A stretch of 64,000 bases of DNA from Diphasiastrum complanatum (lineage: Eukaryota; Streptophyta; Lycopodiopsida; Lycopodiales; Lycopodiaceae): positions 64,637,592 through 64,701,591 of the forward strand of contig CM055100.1 in NCBI GenBank assembly GCA_029204225.1, written 5' to 3'. Numbering within the stretch: the first letter of the stretch is position 1; each line of letters starts with the position of its first letter. The notes below the pieces were generated by a model. That model ran no database searches. It was not told the origin of the DNA and worked only from the letters and a program-made list of their open reading frames with translations. The position numbers and the translations under genes are program-made. Below, in pieces: positions 47,401 to 55,199 of the stretch.

Positions 47401-48183
47401 AATGATCCGTGAGACAAAAACCATCGCTTTGCAATTAAATCAGAGAAATCAAAATCAACGACCTTGCATAGCAGATACTATTTTGCAGACAGCCACTGAA
47501 ATTTGATAAAGAAAACCTAATTACAACATTAGGAAGTGTCTAGCAATACGCATTTATGCATAACATTATATGTGGTAGAACATCAGATCTAAACAAGATA
47601 AACTACGGATTACTATAGGTATCGAACTAGCCCTCTTCTCTGTGAAACAATAAGGTTACCCTGCAGCAGAATGCATTCTAACAAAATCCACAGACCAAAA
47701 ATACTAGAAGAAGACTTCCAGATAAGTACTAGGCGTTCTATCTTTTCAAACCTCTCCTAGCTATAAAAAAAGGTCTACTGCTAATTCAAAATAAGAAACT
47801 AATTTGCACAAAAACTCAAGCACTGCGAAAGTAAGCGGGTCAAGGCATCAAGAACTTATATCCAGCAGCAGGAGGAATCGCAATTCCGCTGAGTTAGATC
47901 GGCCTGACTTTCTTCAGTTATCCATATGTAGGTATAAAAATTATGCAGATAACATTTTACATCGTTGTCTTATACACAGCCAAAGGCAGGTGATACTAAA
48001 TGAAAAGCAAACACGCATGAAATAAGATCTTTTCAGATTACTAAAAGGATTATTGCAAACTCTGAAACAAGTTCATATTGCAATTCTAAGCTGGTGAGGA
48101 AAAGGCGAAGGCACAGAAAATGGCCTACCGGCTCCAACCAGAATCAAAAGCTTGGAAGTCGCAAGGCCAACTTGCGTCGCCAT
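19777..48183 (-). CDS. DUF1664 coiled-coil membrane protein, 12 exons
   Basis: The only host gene I can support. Exons at 48183-48129, 45972-45908, 41583-41503, 32770-32689, 32333-32263, 24137-24036, 23749-23660, 22834-22760, 22521-22489, 22236-22156, 20365-20291 and 19932-19777 join in phase into 322 open codons. The start is ATG 48183 ([11 protein letters not shown]). Upstream the frame stays open only from a TTG, so this ATG is preferred. Residues 11-26 ([15 protein letters not shown]) and 97-117 ([20 protein letters not shown]) look like membrane segments. After [18 protein letters not shown] comes a long heptad region (about 125-215) typical of DUF1664. The family's biochemical role is unknown; membrane anchoring plus coiled coil is inferred. 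All donors are GT and acceptors AG. The end is uncertain: exon 12 reaches a phase-0 donor (AAG/GTAGCA) and unspliced reading would stop at 19611-19609. Introns 2, 3 and 5 are full of transposons. Confidence 0.85.
20291..20365 (-). CDS. DUF1664 gene, exon 11
   Basis: Codes for residues 246-270, a Ser/Pro-rich segment ([20 protein letters not shown] and on). Acceptor GCAG, donor GTTTTT. Confidence 0.8.
20366..22155 (-). other. Intron 10 of the DUF1664 gene
   Basis: 1790 bp, AT-rich. I see no transposon coding remnant in it; short open frames look accidental. Confidence 0.6.
22156..22236 (-). CDS. DUF1664 gene, exon 10
   Basis: Codes for residues 219-245 ([19 protein letters not shown] and on). 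The DxTNxGxxxLCQF pattern is typical for the family. Acceptor GCAG, donor GTTTTT. Confidence 0.87.
22489..22521 (-). CDS. DUF1664 gene, exon 9
   Basis: A 33-nt microexon-like exon coding [11 protein letters not shown] (residues 208-218). Acceptor ACAG, donor GTATGC. Confidence 0.8.
22760..22834 (-). CDS. DUF1664 gene, exon 8
   Basis: Codes for residues 183-207 ([20 protein letters not shown] and on), continuing the coiled coil. Acceptor GCAG, donor GTAATA. Confidence 0.85.
23660..23749 (-). CDS. DUF1664 gene, exon 7
   Basis: Codes for residues 153-182 of the coiled coil ([19 protein letters not shown] and on). Acceptor AAAG, donor GTGCAA. Confidence 0.85.
24036..24137 (-). CDS. DUF1664 gene, exon 6
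   Basis: Codes for residues 119-152, including the family hallmark [15 protein letters not shown] and [13 protein letters not shown]. Acceptor GCAG, donor GTATGT. Confidence 0.9.
24172..24480 (+). pseudogene. Copia RNase H tail in intron 5
   Basis: Antisense to the host gene. The frame reads [33 protein letters not shown], then after a stop at 24379 [19 protein letters not shown]. This is the end of a copia RNase H with the [10 protein letters not shown] and ADIFTKAL motifs decayed. A purine tract TTAAGGGAGAA (24506-24516) follows. Confidence 0.85.
24517..25090 (+). repeat. Copia LTR, right border estimated
   Basis: Begins TGTTAGAAGCCC directly after the purine tract. No second copy defines the end; AT-rich sequence with aaatataaag near 25095 is a guess for the border. 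Confidence 0.45.
25140..26990 (-). pseudogene. LINE (non-LTR) reverse transcriptase remnant
   Basis: Sense to the host gene, in intron 5. In minus-strand order: [19 protein letters not shown] (about 26830-26770), [14 protein letters not shown], the [15 protein letters not shown] motif at 26420-26370 (expected GVKQGCPLSPTLFG), then a C-terminal part near 25430 resembling SEMGxW..PREE.CxLC. Many stops and frameshifts are present. The RT catalytic FADD box is lost in a frameshift near 26280. No endonuclease is attached. This is a 5'-truncated or fragmented copy. Confidence 0.75.
27100..27300 (+). mobile_element. hAT-related terminal fragment
   Basis: Starts CATAGAATTAATGAACCG, the same left end as the hAT elements at 12978 and 35737, followed by the GAACCGTACGG palindrome and AT-rich DNA. 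A CTATG occurs at 27296-27300, but flanking bases (aacatact and atcatcta) do not match, so the right end is probably not genuine. Confidence 0.55.
27595..28494 (+). pseudogene. Ty3/gypsy integrase end with decayed chromodomain
   Basis: Antisense to the host gene. The frame opens in the integrase core at [12 protein letters not shown] and [15 protein letters not shown] (DDE region, second half), followed by [22 protein letters not shown]. The GPY/F-type module [21 protein letters not shown] lies at about 28105-28185. After 28320 a chromodomain-like segment (YLLKFKKYE, then in another frame [12 protein letters not shown]) is split by a frameshift near 28395. This points to a chromovirus-type gypsy element. 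No RT or RNase H is attached; the left side is cut near 27590. Purine tract and LTR follow. Confidence 0.88.
29215..29224 (+). promoter_or_regulatory. LTR TATA box
   Basis: CCTATAAAAG in the gypsy LTR, a canonical TATA sequence. Confidence 0.5.
29413..29484 (+). repeat. (CT)n microsatellite
   Basis: About 36 CT units inside the gypsy LTR, downstream of its TATA box. Confidence 0.97.
29515..29835 (+). repeat. Degenerate tandem array with TGCATG motifs
   Basis: At least thirteen GCATG words occur at roughly 20-35 bp spacing, several as CATGCATG. The first units (gcatgtcac..catccat) repeat with about 33-bp period; later ones are looser. See findings for the regulatory reading. Confidence 0.75.
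30118..30390 (+). repeat. LTR-like dispersed repeat, copy A
   Basis: Contains ccataggttactttgaccca followed by aaaggt and gtgtaaccatgg, shared in the same orientation with 39805-40100. Likely LTR fragments of one unnamed family. Confidence 0.6.
30391..31156 (-). pseudogene. Rearranged copia fragment (integrase, RT, pre-integrase)
   Basis: Sense to the host gene. In minus-strand order: [20 protein letters not shown] with IFGC (integrase end, about 31040-30960), joined directly to [19 protein letters not shown] (RT start, 30940-30890). Only after that comes a segment at about 30800-30740 with [14 protein letters not shown], resembling the GAG-pre-integrase CxxC motif, which normally comes first. 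Order is therefore scrambled, with a deletion between integrase and RT. The remainder to about 30400 is unassigned. Confidence 0.65.
31190..31960 (-). pseudogene. LINE reverse transcriptase fragment
   Basis: In minus-strand order: FYKAFDT-like and VKQ-like segments near 31780-31600, then [11 protein letters not shown] at about 31495-31465, the RT catalytic box in LINE context. Stops and shifts throughout. It overlaps in content with the LINE remnant at 25.1-27.0 kb, so two copies existed. Confidence 0.65.
32263..32333 (-). CDS. DUF1664 gene, exon 5
   Basis: Codes for residues 95-118 with the hydrophobic [20 protein letters not shown] block. Acceptor CCAG, donor GTAAGT (consensus), phase 0 at the end. 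The next intron is 8125 bp. Confidence 0.88.
32689..32770 (-). CDS. DUF1664 gene, exon 4
   Basis: Codes for residues 68-94 ([20 protein letters not shown] and on) plus one base of a split Gly codon. Acceptor ACAG, donor GTGTGT. Confidence 0.85.
33057..34420. other. Intron 3 DNA without recognised elements
   Basis: AT-rich intron sequence. Short open frames look accidental. Confidence 0.5.
34497..34564 (+). repeat. Two-unit tandem repeat
   Basis: The unit ctgctggcccgcaacttcac (and on to catttcacaacac) occurs twice in a row with three or four changes. It lies beside GGAACGTTCC-type palindromes (34428-34460) that look like another DNA-transposon end. Confidence 0.7.
35075..36335. mobile_element. 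Non-autonomous hAT element, outer (nested)
   Basis: Ends are CATAGTTGCAG at 35075 and its exact inverse at the right, 36335, once the inner element is subtracted. It shares ggtccagtttaggtg with the element at 41954-42253. The middle holds a GC-rich block (35285-35390, gctgcccccc and similar). It has no transposase. The flanks share tatcaga but offset by a few bases, so the target duplication is imperfect. Confidence 0.7.
35737..36323. mobile_element. Non-autonomous hAT element, inner, with 8-bp duplication
   Basis: A 587-bp element from CATAGAATC to the inverse end GGTTCTATG. It is flanked by a perfect 8-bp direct duplication GCTGCAAC (35729-35736 and 36324-36331), the hallmark of hAT insertion. 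The left end matches 12978 and 27100. Inside are GAACCGTACGGTTC palindromes, many TCTGTGAAATC units and an (ATTA)n tract at 36222-36257. No coding region. Confidence 0.9.
36440..37700. repeat. Unassigned dispersed repeat, copy A
   Basis: Matches 42290-43390 in the same orientation, for example cttaaaagc/ctttgaagc, catatgattccttccaatat versus catataattccttccagtgt, and aagatttcccagatatatta versus aagatttcccggatatgtta. No protein family recognised on either strand. Confidence 0.65.
37710..37955. mobile_element. CpG-dense MITE-like inverted repeat
   Basis: Two GC-rich arms made of GCGTCCGCGTCCG-type units face each other in inverse orientation around an AT-rich centre (37812-37890). The arms contain the palindrome GGACGCGTCC several times. 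No coding region; probably a small DNA transposon with subterminal repeats. Precise ends and duplication are not clear. Confidence 0.65.
38200..38830 (-). pseudogene. LINE endonuclease fragment
   Basis: Read on the minus strand, the segment [16 protein letters not shown] (about 38425-38370) matches the GDFN motif of the LINE apurinic endonuclease. Surrounding sequence on both sides is stop-ridden but can be followed to about 38800. It is in the same orientation as the two LINE RT fragments and the host gene. Confidence 0.7.
38831..39804. other. Intron 3 DNA, short hairpin only
   Basis: No gene recognised. At 39405-39463 cttcaactttagtcatgg faces its inverse ctatgactaaagttg, a local hairpin. 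Confidence 0.5.
39805..40100 (+). repeat. LTR-like dispersed repeat, copy B
   Basis: Matches copy A at 30118-30390 and extends further, with a TATA-like tatttatatg at about 40062-40071. A CTT-rich tract follows at 40145-40176. DNA from 40177 to 41500 has no recognised gene. Confidence 0.6.
41503..41583 (-). CDS. DUF1664 gene, exon 3
   Basis: Codes for residues 41-67: a lysine/glutamate-rich helix ending [10 protein letters not shown]. Acceptor TTTAG, donor GTAGAT, phase 0 on both sides. Intron 2 upstream is 4324 bp and intron 3 downstream 8732 bp. Confidence 0.85.
41954..42253. mobile_element. Small hAT-like MITE (300 bp)
   Basis: Perfect 10-bp inverted ends CATAGATGCA / TGCATCTATG, with GAATCGCGATTC palindromes next to each end. 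Flanks attcaaat and attcggtc match only in four of eight positions, so the duplication has decayed or is not genuine. Lies in intron 2. Confidence 0.8.
42290..43390. repeat. Unassigned dispersed repeat, copy B
   Basis: Partner of 36440-37700, same orientation, clearly diverged. Identity unknown. Confidence 0.65.
43391..45907. other. Intron 2 DNA without recognised elements
   Basis: AT-rich. A TATA-like stretch at about 44267 (gtatatatgtagg) hints at LTR debris, but no border or frame supports it. Confidence 0.4.
45908..45972 (-). CDS. DUF1664 gene, exon 2
   Basis: Codes for residues 19-40, with [20 protein letters not shown], the conserved K/RNGRLSD block of the family. Acceptor CTAG, donor GTGATA, ends in phase 0. 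Confidence 0.85.
45973..48128 (-). other. Intron 1 of the DUF1664 gene
   Basis: 2156 bp. No transposon protein remnant recognised. Confidence 0.6.
48129..48183 (-). CDS. DUF1664 gene, exon 1
   Basis: Codes for [18 protein letters not shown] plus the first base of a split Gly codon. Donor GTAGGC. Followed by intron 1 of 2156 bp. Confidence 0.85.
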
Positions 48184-48409
48184 CACAGGCGAGGCTGTGG
48201 AATTCTCTATGCCCTGGCCAAATCGATTGTCTGCTCCGAACGCACGATATTCATCGAAATCCTGAACGATAATGATAATATAGAGCTTCGACGATCCACG
48301 ATCAAATCTGTGGAGGATCAGCGCAAGCCTTTGAAGCTGCCTCGACGACGACAACGACGACGTCGTCTCGTTGCTTTTTCAACCCAAGGCCCGAGAGAGT
48401 AGCAAGAAC

Positions 48410-48418
48410 AATATATAT
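48410..48418 (-). promoter_or_regulatory. TATA-like box of the DUF1664 gene
   Basis: On the minus strand AAATATATATTG lies about 230 bp upstream of the start codon, giving a plausible start of transcription near 48380 and a 5' leader of about 200 nt with a GAC/GTC-rich stretch (48340-48368). Inferred from position. Confidence 0.4.
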
Positions 48419-48443
48419 TTGTAAATGTTCTATTGGCCTGCCC

Positions 48444-49206
48444 ATGAGTGTCCATGGTCCATACCATAGCACTAGAGAGTTGTTGGTTAGTTCTCACTTA
48501 TATGTGATACATCGGCATGCATTTGGATTGTTTTGGTTTTTGGAGTTCCATGTGTTTCTTGCTCTTAATTCCATGTGTGCTTCTCTTGATTCTATTCCTC
48601 TCGTTTCTCTCCTTGAAGCTGTTCAAAGCATTTTGAGAGAGTTCTTTGATTTTATTGCAAATTTTGATTTGCCTACTCAAACGTCAGTTCCTATTCTGCA
48701 TCACATATGTACTAGTTCTACTAAACCTATAAAGATTGCTTTACGACATCTTTCCCCAAAAGAGAAGGTTGTTCTGCAAACAACCATTCAAGAGATGGTT
48801 AAAAATCAAGTAGTTATACAATTATTTAGTTCTTGGACTTCTGAGTTGCATTTAGTCAAAAAAGCTAATGGAGAGCTTCATTTTTGTGTCCATTATAGAG
48901 CTCTAAATGTTGTAGCATAACATGATCTTTATCATATGCCAAGTGTCGACGATCTTCTAGACCAATTAGGAGCATCACATTACTTTACTTCCATTGACCT
49001 AGCTTTTGGGGTTATTGGCAAATTCCTCTCGCTTCTCAAGATGATGCAAAAAATGCTTTGAGGATTCCATTTGGTTTATATGAATTTATTGTCTTACCAT
49101 TTGGCCTCTCTAATGCTCCCAGTACTTTTCAAAGATTGATGAATTTCTATTCTAAATGACCTTATTCAAAAAGGACAAGTGGTGGTTTATCTTGATGATG
49201 TTCTAA
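48444..49206 (+). pseudogene. Ty3/gypsy reverse transcriptase fragment
   Basis: Head-to-head with the host gene. A frame to 48920 carries the protease-RT linker and LSPKEKVVLQTTIQEMVKNQ, then SELHLVKKANGELHFCVHYR (expected VLVKKKDG..R.CVDYR). It continues through SVDDLLDQLGASHYFTSIDL, a frameshift near 49000, IPFGLYEFIVLPFGLSNAP, then YLDDVLIY at about 49190. A TAA at 48918 and two frameshifts inactivate it. No gag, RNase H or integrase is attached. Confidence 0.87.
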
Positions 49207-49700
49207 TTTATTTCTAGACTTGGGAGAACATGTGAAGAAATTGCAAAAAGTTGTTAGTAATGCAAATCTCAATATTCAAGTGTCTCCTCACATGCCCTCC
49301 CTTTGCACCCCACAGGCCCCATTCGATCTATGGGCACCTTGGAAAGTAGGCCTTTTACTTGGACACAACGGGTACTCAAGAAATTGGGATTCATTTTGGG
49401 CATTATAACTTTGGTGATCACTAATAATTTATGTCGAGCACCTACTATAGATCATTTTAAGGGCCTAGCCTTACCATTTAGTAAACATATCCTTCTAAGG
49501 GCACATACTCACACATTAAGACACATGCCTCACCAGAGCTCATGGTCTTACATTTAAAGATCAATCCTTATCTTTTAAAGACAATATATGGTGTGTCCTT
49601 AAAGATCGAAAAGCAAGCCTACATTTTTAAGACAATGTTCCTAGCAAGACATGCACTCCAGTGCCTAAAGGCCAGACTCCAAAGCTTAAAGGCATAACCC
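49207..49700. other. No recognised gene
   Basis: Short stretch between the gypsy fragment and the LTR element; phrases such as taaagac and taaaggc recur but no clear repeat unit. Confidence 0.4.
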
Positions 49701-50329
49701 CTGTGAAGGATTTCAAATCATTCAAGATCCAATCCATGTCCCTAATCTTTGGTTACAATAAGGAGCAAACCAACAATCCTGCCAATGTAGAAAAATCAGC
49801 ATCTACATACAAAATGAGATGCAAACTCAAAGAGATACTGATCAAACATGAACCAAAACATAAAATATAGTTGATGTCCATAAAATTACAATACCCTACT
49901 GTATTTCACAAGTGTGGAACCAAAAATAACAAAATATGAGCATTCTACACACAAGATTGCAAGATATCATCAAGAGAGTACACCAATGAGTAGTAGAACT
50001 TAAAGAGAACCGTGTGTATTCATGAAATGAGAGAGAGAAGAGAGAATATGTGTCTCTCCACAAGTAGGTCCAAACCCTATTTGGCCACTTGGATTTCCCT
50101 CCAAAATGTAAACCCTACTATTTTTGGGTCTAGATTCAAAGTACCCAACATTTAAATTTGAATCTCTCTCAAACTCGACTACCAACTTTCCCACACTTTC
50201 AAAAAGTTTTTATTGAATGTATTTTAAACTAATATAACTTCAAAAAGTTTATCTCTAAGTCTAAAATGAGTTTTGGCCTCATATTGACAATTTACCAAAA
50301 TATGACTAAACTTGTTGAAATCTCTCACA
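49701..50329 (-). repeat. 3' LTR, TGTGAGAG family, minus copy (629 bp)
   Basis: On the minus strand it starts TGTGAGAGATTTC at 50329 after the purine tract GAAGAGGGAG and ends CCTTCACA at 49701. Matches 56133-56786 and 11155-11831. Confidence 0.82.
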
Positions 50330-51640
50330 CTCCCTCTTCAACTAGTTTTGGCATAGTTTTAACCATACTACTTTGATCCAACTTTAGAATGATCTCCATC
50401 CTAAGTTTAGACCTCCTTTCTAATGTTCTAAAGTAGTTTCCATAATTGATATAGAGAATAGTGTCCAGATTGGATGCTTCACTATTTCTTACATCAATTT
50501 TACACATCAAGATATAACTAGAACATGAAGAACCAAATAGAATGTGAATGAAATGATTCCTCCATGTTTCAAACTTTGGACTCTCTGGAAAATTATAGCA
50601 ACCAAATAATAAATGTGAGTGATGACCATTTGTTTGCTTGTCTCCTCCGACTTTGTCCTTTCTTAATATTTCTCCACCATAAAACTCCATGAATGAGCCT
50701 CCATCTCCATCTTGTCACAAGATATCATCAACCCTTGATGACTTGGCCATGAATGAGTGACATAATGAACCTCCAATAGCTTAATTTCCATCAGCAAAAC
50801 CAGCCAAGAATGCTAGTACAACTCCAACAATAAGATATTGCAAGACAATGTAGCTAGTTTGTCCTTGACAATATGCACACATTCACATGAATTAGCTCAA
50901 ACATGAGATAGAACAAGTAAAGTAAATTTGAACAGCACTTTCTTGCTGCTCCTTTAACCTTACTTGAGTTTAAAGACTCCTGCAAAAATAGATCCATAAC
51001 ATCTTTGCCAAATAACCTTCATTTGATGCTCTTGACTAGCTCCAAATTGCCACCTTTCCTTTTGTGTTGTTGAAGCCTTTTGAGACCAACCTCTTGATCT
51101 TCCTCTTGAACATCAAAGTCATTGAACAAGCTTTGTTTTTCAGATCCACTACTTGATTTTCCAGCATGAAAACCATAAGAACCAATATCCACTTGCATAG
51201 CCTCATCTACACAAGAAGATTCTCCAAACCATGTGAGTAAAGCAAAGTGAGTCGCTTCCACTTGCTTACCTTTCTCTTGAACATCAAAGATATCAAAGAT
51301 ATGAATATATTTAGATCTGAACCTCTGGAATACTCCCTCTCAAACATATGATCTAGATCCAACAAGATCTCATCAATGCTTGATCTCGAATTTCCACAAA
51401 GGTTAGTGAAAACAATGTCATTGGTGGCACCATCATAAATCAAAAAATAGATTCCAAATTTTCCATCCAACATGAAGTAGAGTAGGTGAAGATGAGTATC
51501 AAACCTAATAGATCCAGCCTTCTTGAGTCCATAACCTCAATAATCTCACCAATGAGATCTCCCTTGCCTTGAAGAAATTGCCTCTCGATTTGCTCCATGT
51601 AGTCTTCTCCAACCAACCTTTTTGTGGGCTCTAATACCAC
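50330..51640 (-). pseudogene. LTR element internal region with unknown frames, minus copy
   Basis: Body of a retroelement lacking recognisable gag or pol. Minus-strand frames include, from the 5' side, RLVGEDYMEQIERQFLQGKG (about 51615-51550), then NDIVFTNLCGNSRSSIDEIL (about 51425-51365), EEDQEVGLKRLQQHKRKGGN (about 51110-51050), and near the LTR FETWRNHFIHILFGSSCSSY (50570-50515) and MPKLVEEG. The same blocks in the same order occur in the plus copy at 54.9-56.1 kb, with breaks at different places. Product unknown. A primer-like site TGGTATTAGAGC (51629-51640) marks the 5' border, where an LTR of this family should lie but does not. Confidence 0.7.
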
Positions 51641-51672
51641 TTTGTGGGATGCGAGAAAATGTGAAATTATCA

Positions 51673-51684
51673 GCTCTGATATCA
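51673..51684 (-). other. Primer binding-like site after copia LTR
   Basis: TGATATCAGAGC on the minus strand, four bases after the LTR end ACA. One change from the initiator tRNA-Met site. Confidence 0.5.
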
Positions 51685-51688
51685 AATC

Positions 51689-52832
51689 TGTTGATGTTTT
51701 GGATTGATATGAACTGATGAAATGAAAATTCTTAATAACAGGATTGTGGATTACTTAGAGAATGGAGTTTACGAGCTGTCCTTTTGTGTTGAATCAAATT
51801 ATCAGTGCAGGAGTCGTAGACTGCCATGAAGGAGAGATTGCAAGAAACGATTAGGCGTCTGAGACAGCCATGCAATCTTCCTAATACTGATAATCTGATA
51901 TGAAGATAATGTAAAATCAATTTAGGTGTCAGAGACAACCATACATTTCTCTTATAATAATGTTTGTGTAAGAGGAGTGAGAGTTATTATCATTCAACAA
52001 GAATGCAATAGTGTTAAACAATAGCAAATCTGTATAATAATGTTGTAAACACAACGATCAGACACAATACAATTGTGCTGATAAGTGGGTGATCCTACTT
52101 ATAGATTCAAAACAATTGCTAACATTCTAAACATCTCTATCTCTCTCTATAATCACTAACTCTGAGGAGTCAGCTACTGAAAGACCCGTTCTGATCGTTT
52201 GATCTCTCTCTGATGACTTATGACTTCTTCAATCACTCATTTACATTTATAGCAACTGGAAGATCTTGCATTATTCTAGATTTACATTTACAAGATTGCT
52301 TAACAGCTGATTAGCTGCCTAATTAGAACAGTTGTTATTGGAGCGTGAAGACGCAGACAGTCTGTACATGGAATATTGTGTATTTCTACATATTGTCATC
52401 GTGTAAAACTGCAGTGTCAGGTTTTTCGCCTTTTTGTCGCCTGTCAGAAACTGCAGGTAAAAATGCAGTGTCACTTTTTTCCCTAATTGTCATATGTCAA
52501 AAACTGCATGTAGAAATGCAATGTTGCATTTTTCGCATTTTTTGCAAAAAGTGTCGCTTTTCTAGAAGTGTCTAAATGGCCCAAAAACAACTTACATAAG
52601 TGTCGCTAAACACTTAGTTGCTCAAGAAGGTAAAAAGAAGCAACAGTGTCGAGTGTCGGGTTTTTTGCCTGTGGAAAAACCTGAATAAAAATGCAGACTG
52701 TAGCGACAATCAGTTCAAATATGCAGACTGTTGAAAAACAGTTCATTTTCTACAGGTTTCATTTGAGAGAGTAAAAATTAGAGAAGGAAGAAGGGTTGTT
52801 GGGATGAGGAGGAGTTAGATTAAATTCCAACA
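51689..52832 (-). repeat. Copia LTR (1144 bp)
   Basis: Starts TGTTGGAATTTAATC at 52832 after the purine tract TTATAAGGGAG and ends CATCAACA at 51689 on the minus strand. It repeats, in part, the fragment at 53690-54083. Confidence 0.75.
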
Positions 52833-52843
52833 CTCCCTTATAA

Positions 52844-53600
52844 GCTAACTGCTATGAATCTGAACTGCAATTGAGATTTATCATATCTACTAAAGTAGAA
52901 TGTTTATCTCTAGACAATGGCTTTGTCAACATATCAACCAACATACTGTCTGTATGACAGTAACTTAGTACAACATCTTTATTCTGAACTTTCTCTCTAA
53001 GAAAGTGGAATTGAACTTCTATATGCTTAGTTCTAAGATAGAGCTATGCAGCTCTGATTGTTGCACTGGAGTATTGTTGGACCGATCTGTGGGAATTGCA
53101 GATCCTGCAGCAGCCTCCTTAGCCAAATTATCTCCTTCACTATTGATGTAGCTGCAACATATTCGGATTCTGTAGAGGACAACGAAATACATTTCTGCTT
53201 TCTGTTGTTCCATGAGATGGGTCCTCCTGCAAGGAAACAAATATAACCTGATGTGGATCTTCTGGTATCCACGTAACCTGTCCAACCGGAATCTGAATAA
53301 GTAATCAATGAGAGTGCAATTTCTATATTTTCATTGTAACTCAAGGCATAGTGCTTTGAGACTTGAATGTACTTCTGAATTCTTTGCAGGGCTTTCCAAT
53401 GTTGTAGGCCTGGATTGGACATGAATTGCCACAGTGTGCTTACAACATATGCAAGATCAAGTCGTGTGCAGATCATAAAGTACATGATAGAATATATGAC
53501 TGACTGATAGGGGTACTTGCACGCTTGCTGATCTGCCTTCATTTTGGGACACATGTCTTTGGATAGCTTGCATCATGGATCCATAGGAGTATCTGTGGGA
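52844..53600 (-). pseudogene. Copia RT/RNase H fragment
   Basis: Minus-strand frame from 53554 carries CPKMKADQQACKYPYQSVIY, YVVSTLWQFMSNPGLQHWKAL, the RNase H SDSGWTGYVDTRRSTSGY and SLSSTESEYVAA, and REIIWL-like EIIWLRRLLQDLQ. After 53033 the frame is broken but continues to DMLTKPLSRDKHS near 52930. The MCP..ADQQ block matches the element at 10.6 kb. The RT active site is missing; the upstream side stops near 53600. Confidence 0.88.
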
Positions 53601-53689
53601 GCAGACACTGATATCACTCTATGGGCGGAATTAGATATCAGCTCTAGTACGACTTCTATTGGAAGAAAAAAAAGAAAATTGTTATAACC

Positions 53690-54280
<591 letters not shown>

Positions 54281-54417
54281 ATGGCAAGTGGAAGCATGCA
54301 AAAGGTAAGGAAAGAGCTAACTTCATCAATGGAGGTGAAGGTTCTTCCTTGGAAAAGATTGTTGTTAATGGATGTTGCTAGGTGCATGCATGAAGGAGAT
54401 GGTTCTTCTACATTCTT

Positions 54418-55182
54418 TTGTATGATTCCAAGAAAGTCATTTTTCCAGCAAGTGGAGTCACATGTCTTCATAAAGAGAGTAGATCAAATGGTTCTATCAA
54501 GAGACTTGGTGAGGGAGATAGTCACAAGTCAAGGAGAAGAGAAGTATGTGAAGAGTTCAAAGTAGGATGTACTTTGAATGATGTCATTGTGAATGATAGT
54601 GAGGAAGAATCATTATTATATGAGTCATCACCTAAAACATTGAGTAGAAGTTCTTGTTTGAAAAAAGAGAGTACTTCAATCATCCTTATGTTGAAGGTAC
54701 TAATCATTTTTCTCATGGCTTCTAATGTCTTTGAGGTTTATACTTCTTATGATGCAATCATTAAGAGGGAGTCTTATGAAGGAAAGAGCAATGGAAGATT
54801 GGTTCTTGAGAAGATCCAAGGCATGGATCTCACATCTCTTCATCAACTCAAAGAATTCTATGATTGTGAATTGATCACTCATGATCGAGATGGCAAAAGG
54901 TTGGTTGGAGAAGACTACGTGGAGCAAATCGAGAGGCAGTTTTTTCAAGGCAGGGGAGATCTCATTGGTGAGCTTATTGAGGTTTGTTATGGACTCAAGA
55001 AGGCTGGATTTATTAGATTTTATACTCATCTTCACCTACTCTACCTCATGTTGGATGTAAAGTTTGGAATCTATCTTTTGATTTATGATGATGATGTTGG
55101 TGACATTGTTTTCACTAACCTTTGTGGAAATTCGAGATCAAGCATTGATGAGATCTTGTTGAATCTAGATCATATGTTTTAG
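54418..55182 (+). CDS. Unknown LTR-element protein, 254 codons
   Basis: Longest open frame of the inverted LTR element pair. It starts just after the CT tract. Visible features: basic N-terminal third (SHKSRRREVCEEFK), a hydrophobic stretch MLKVLIIFLMASNVF (about 54690-54735), an acidic/basic middle, then KRLVGEDYVEQIERQFFQGRG (from 54897), a hydrophobic FIRFYTHLHLLYLMLDVKFG and GIYLLIYDDDVGDIVFTNLCG. From 54894 onward it has a counterpart in the minus copy. It matches no gag, protease, integrase or RT motif I know. Downstream frames (55200-55550, 55639-56137) may belong to the same former protein. Could be a captured host sequence or a fast-evolving element gene. Confidence 0.5.
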   Translation: MYDSKKVIFPASGVTCLHKESRSNGSIKRLGEGDSHKSRRREVCEEFKVGCTLNDVIVNDSEEESLLYESSPKTLSRSSCLKKESTSIILMLKVLIIFLMASNVFEVYTSYDAIIKRESYEGKSNGRLVLEKIQGMDLTSLHQLKEFYDCELITHDRDGKRLVGEDYVEQIERQFFQGRGDLIGELIEVCYGLKKAGFIRFYTHLHLLYLMLDVKFGIYLLIYDDDVGDIVFTNLCGNSRSSIDEILLNLDHMF

Positions 55183-55199
55183 AGGGAGTATTTCCAGAG

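Noticed and set aside
48184-48354. N-terminal extension of the DUF1664 protein by 57 codons
   Set aside because: The frame is open, but its first codon is TTG rather than ATG, and the family usually starts at the MA.Q.G block encoded at 48183.
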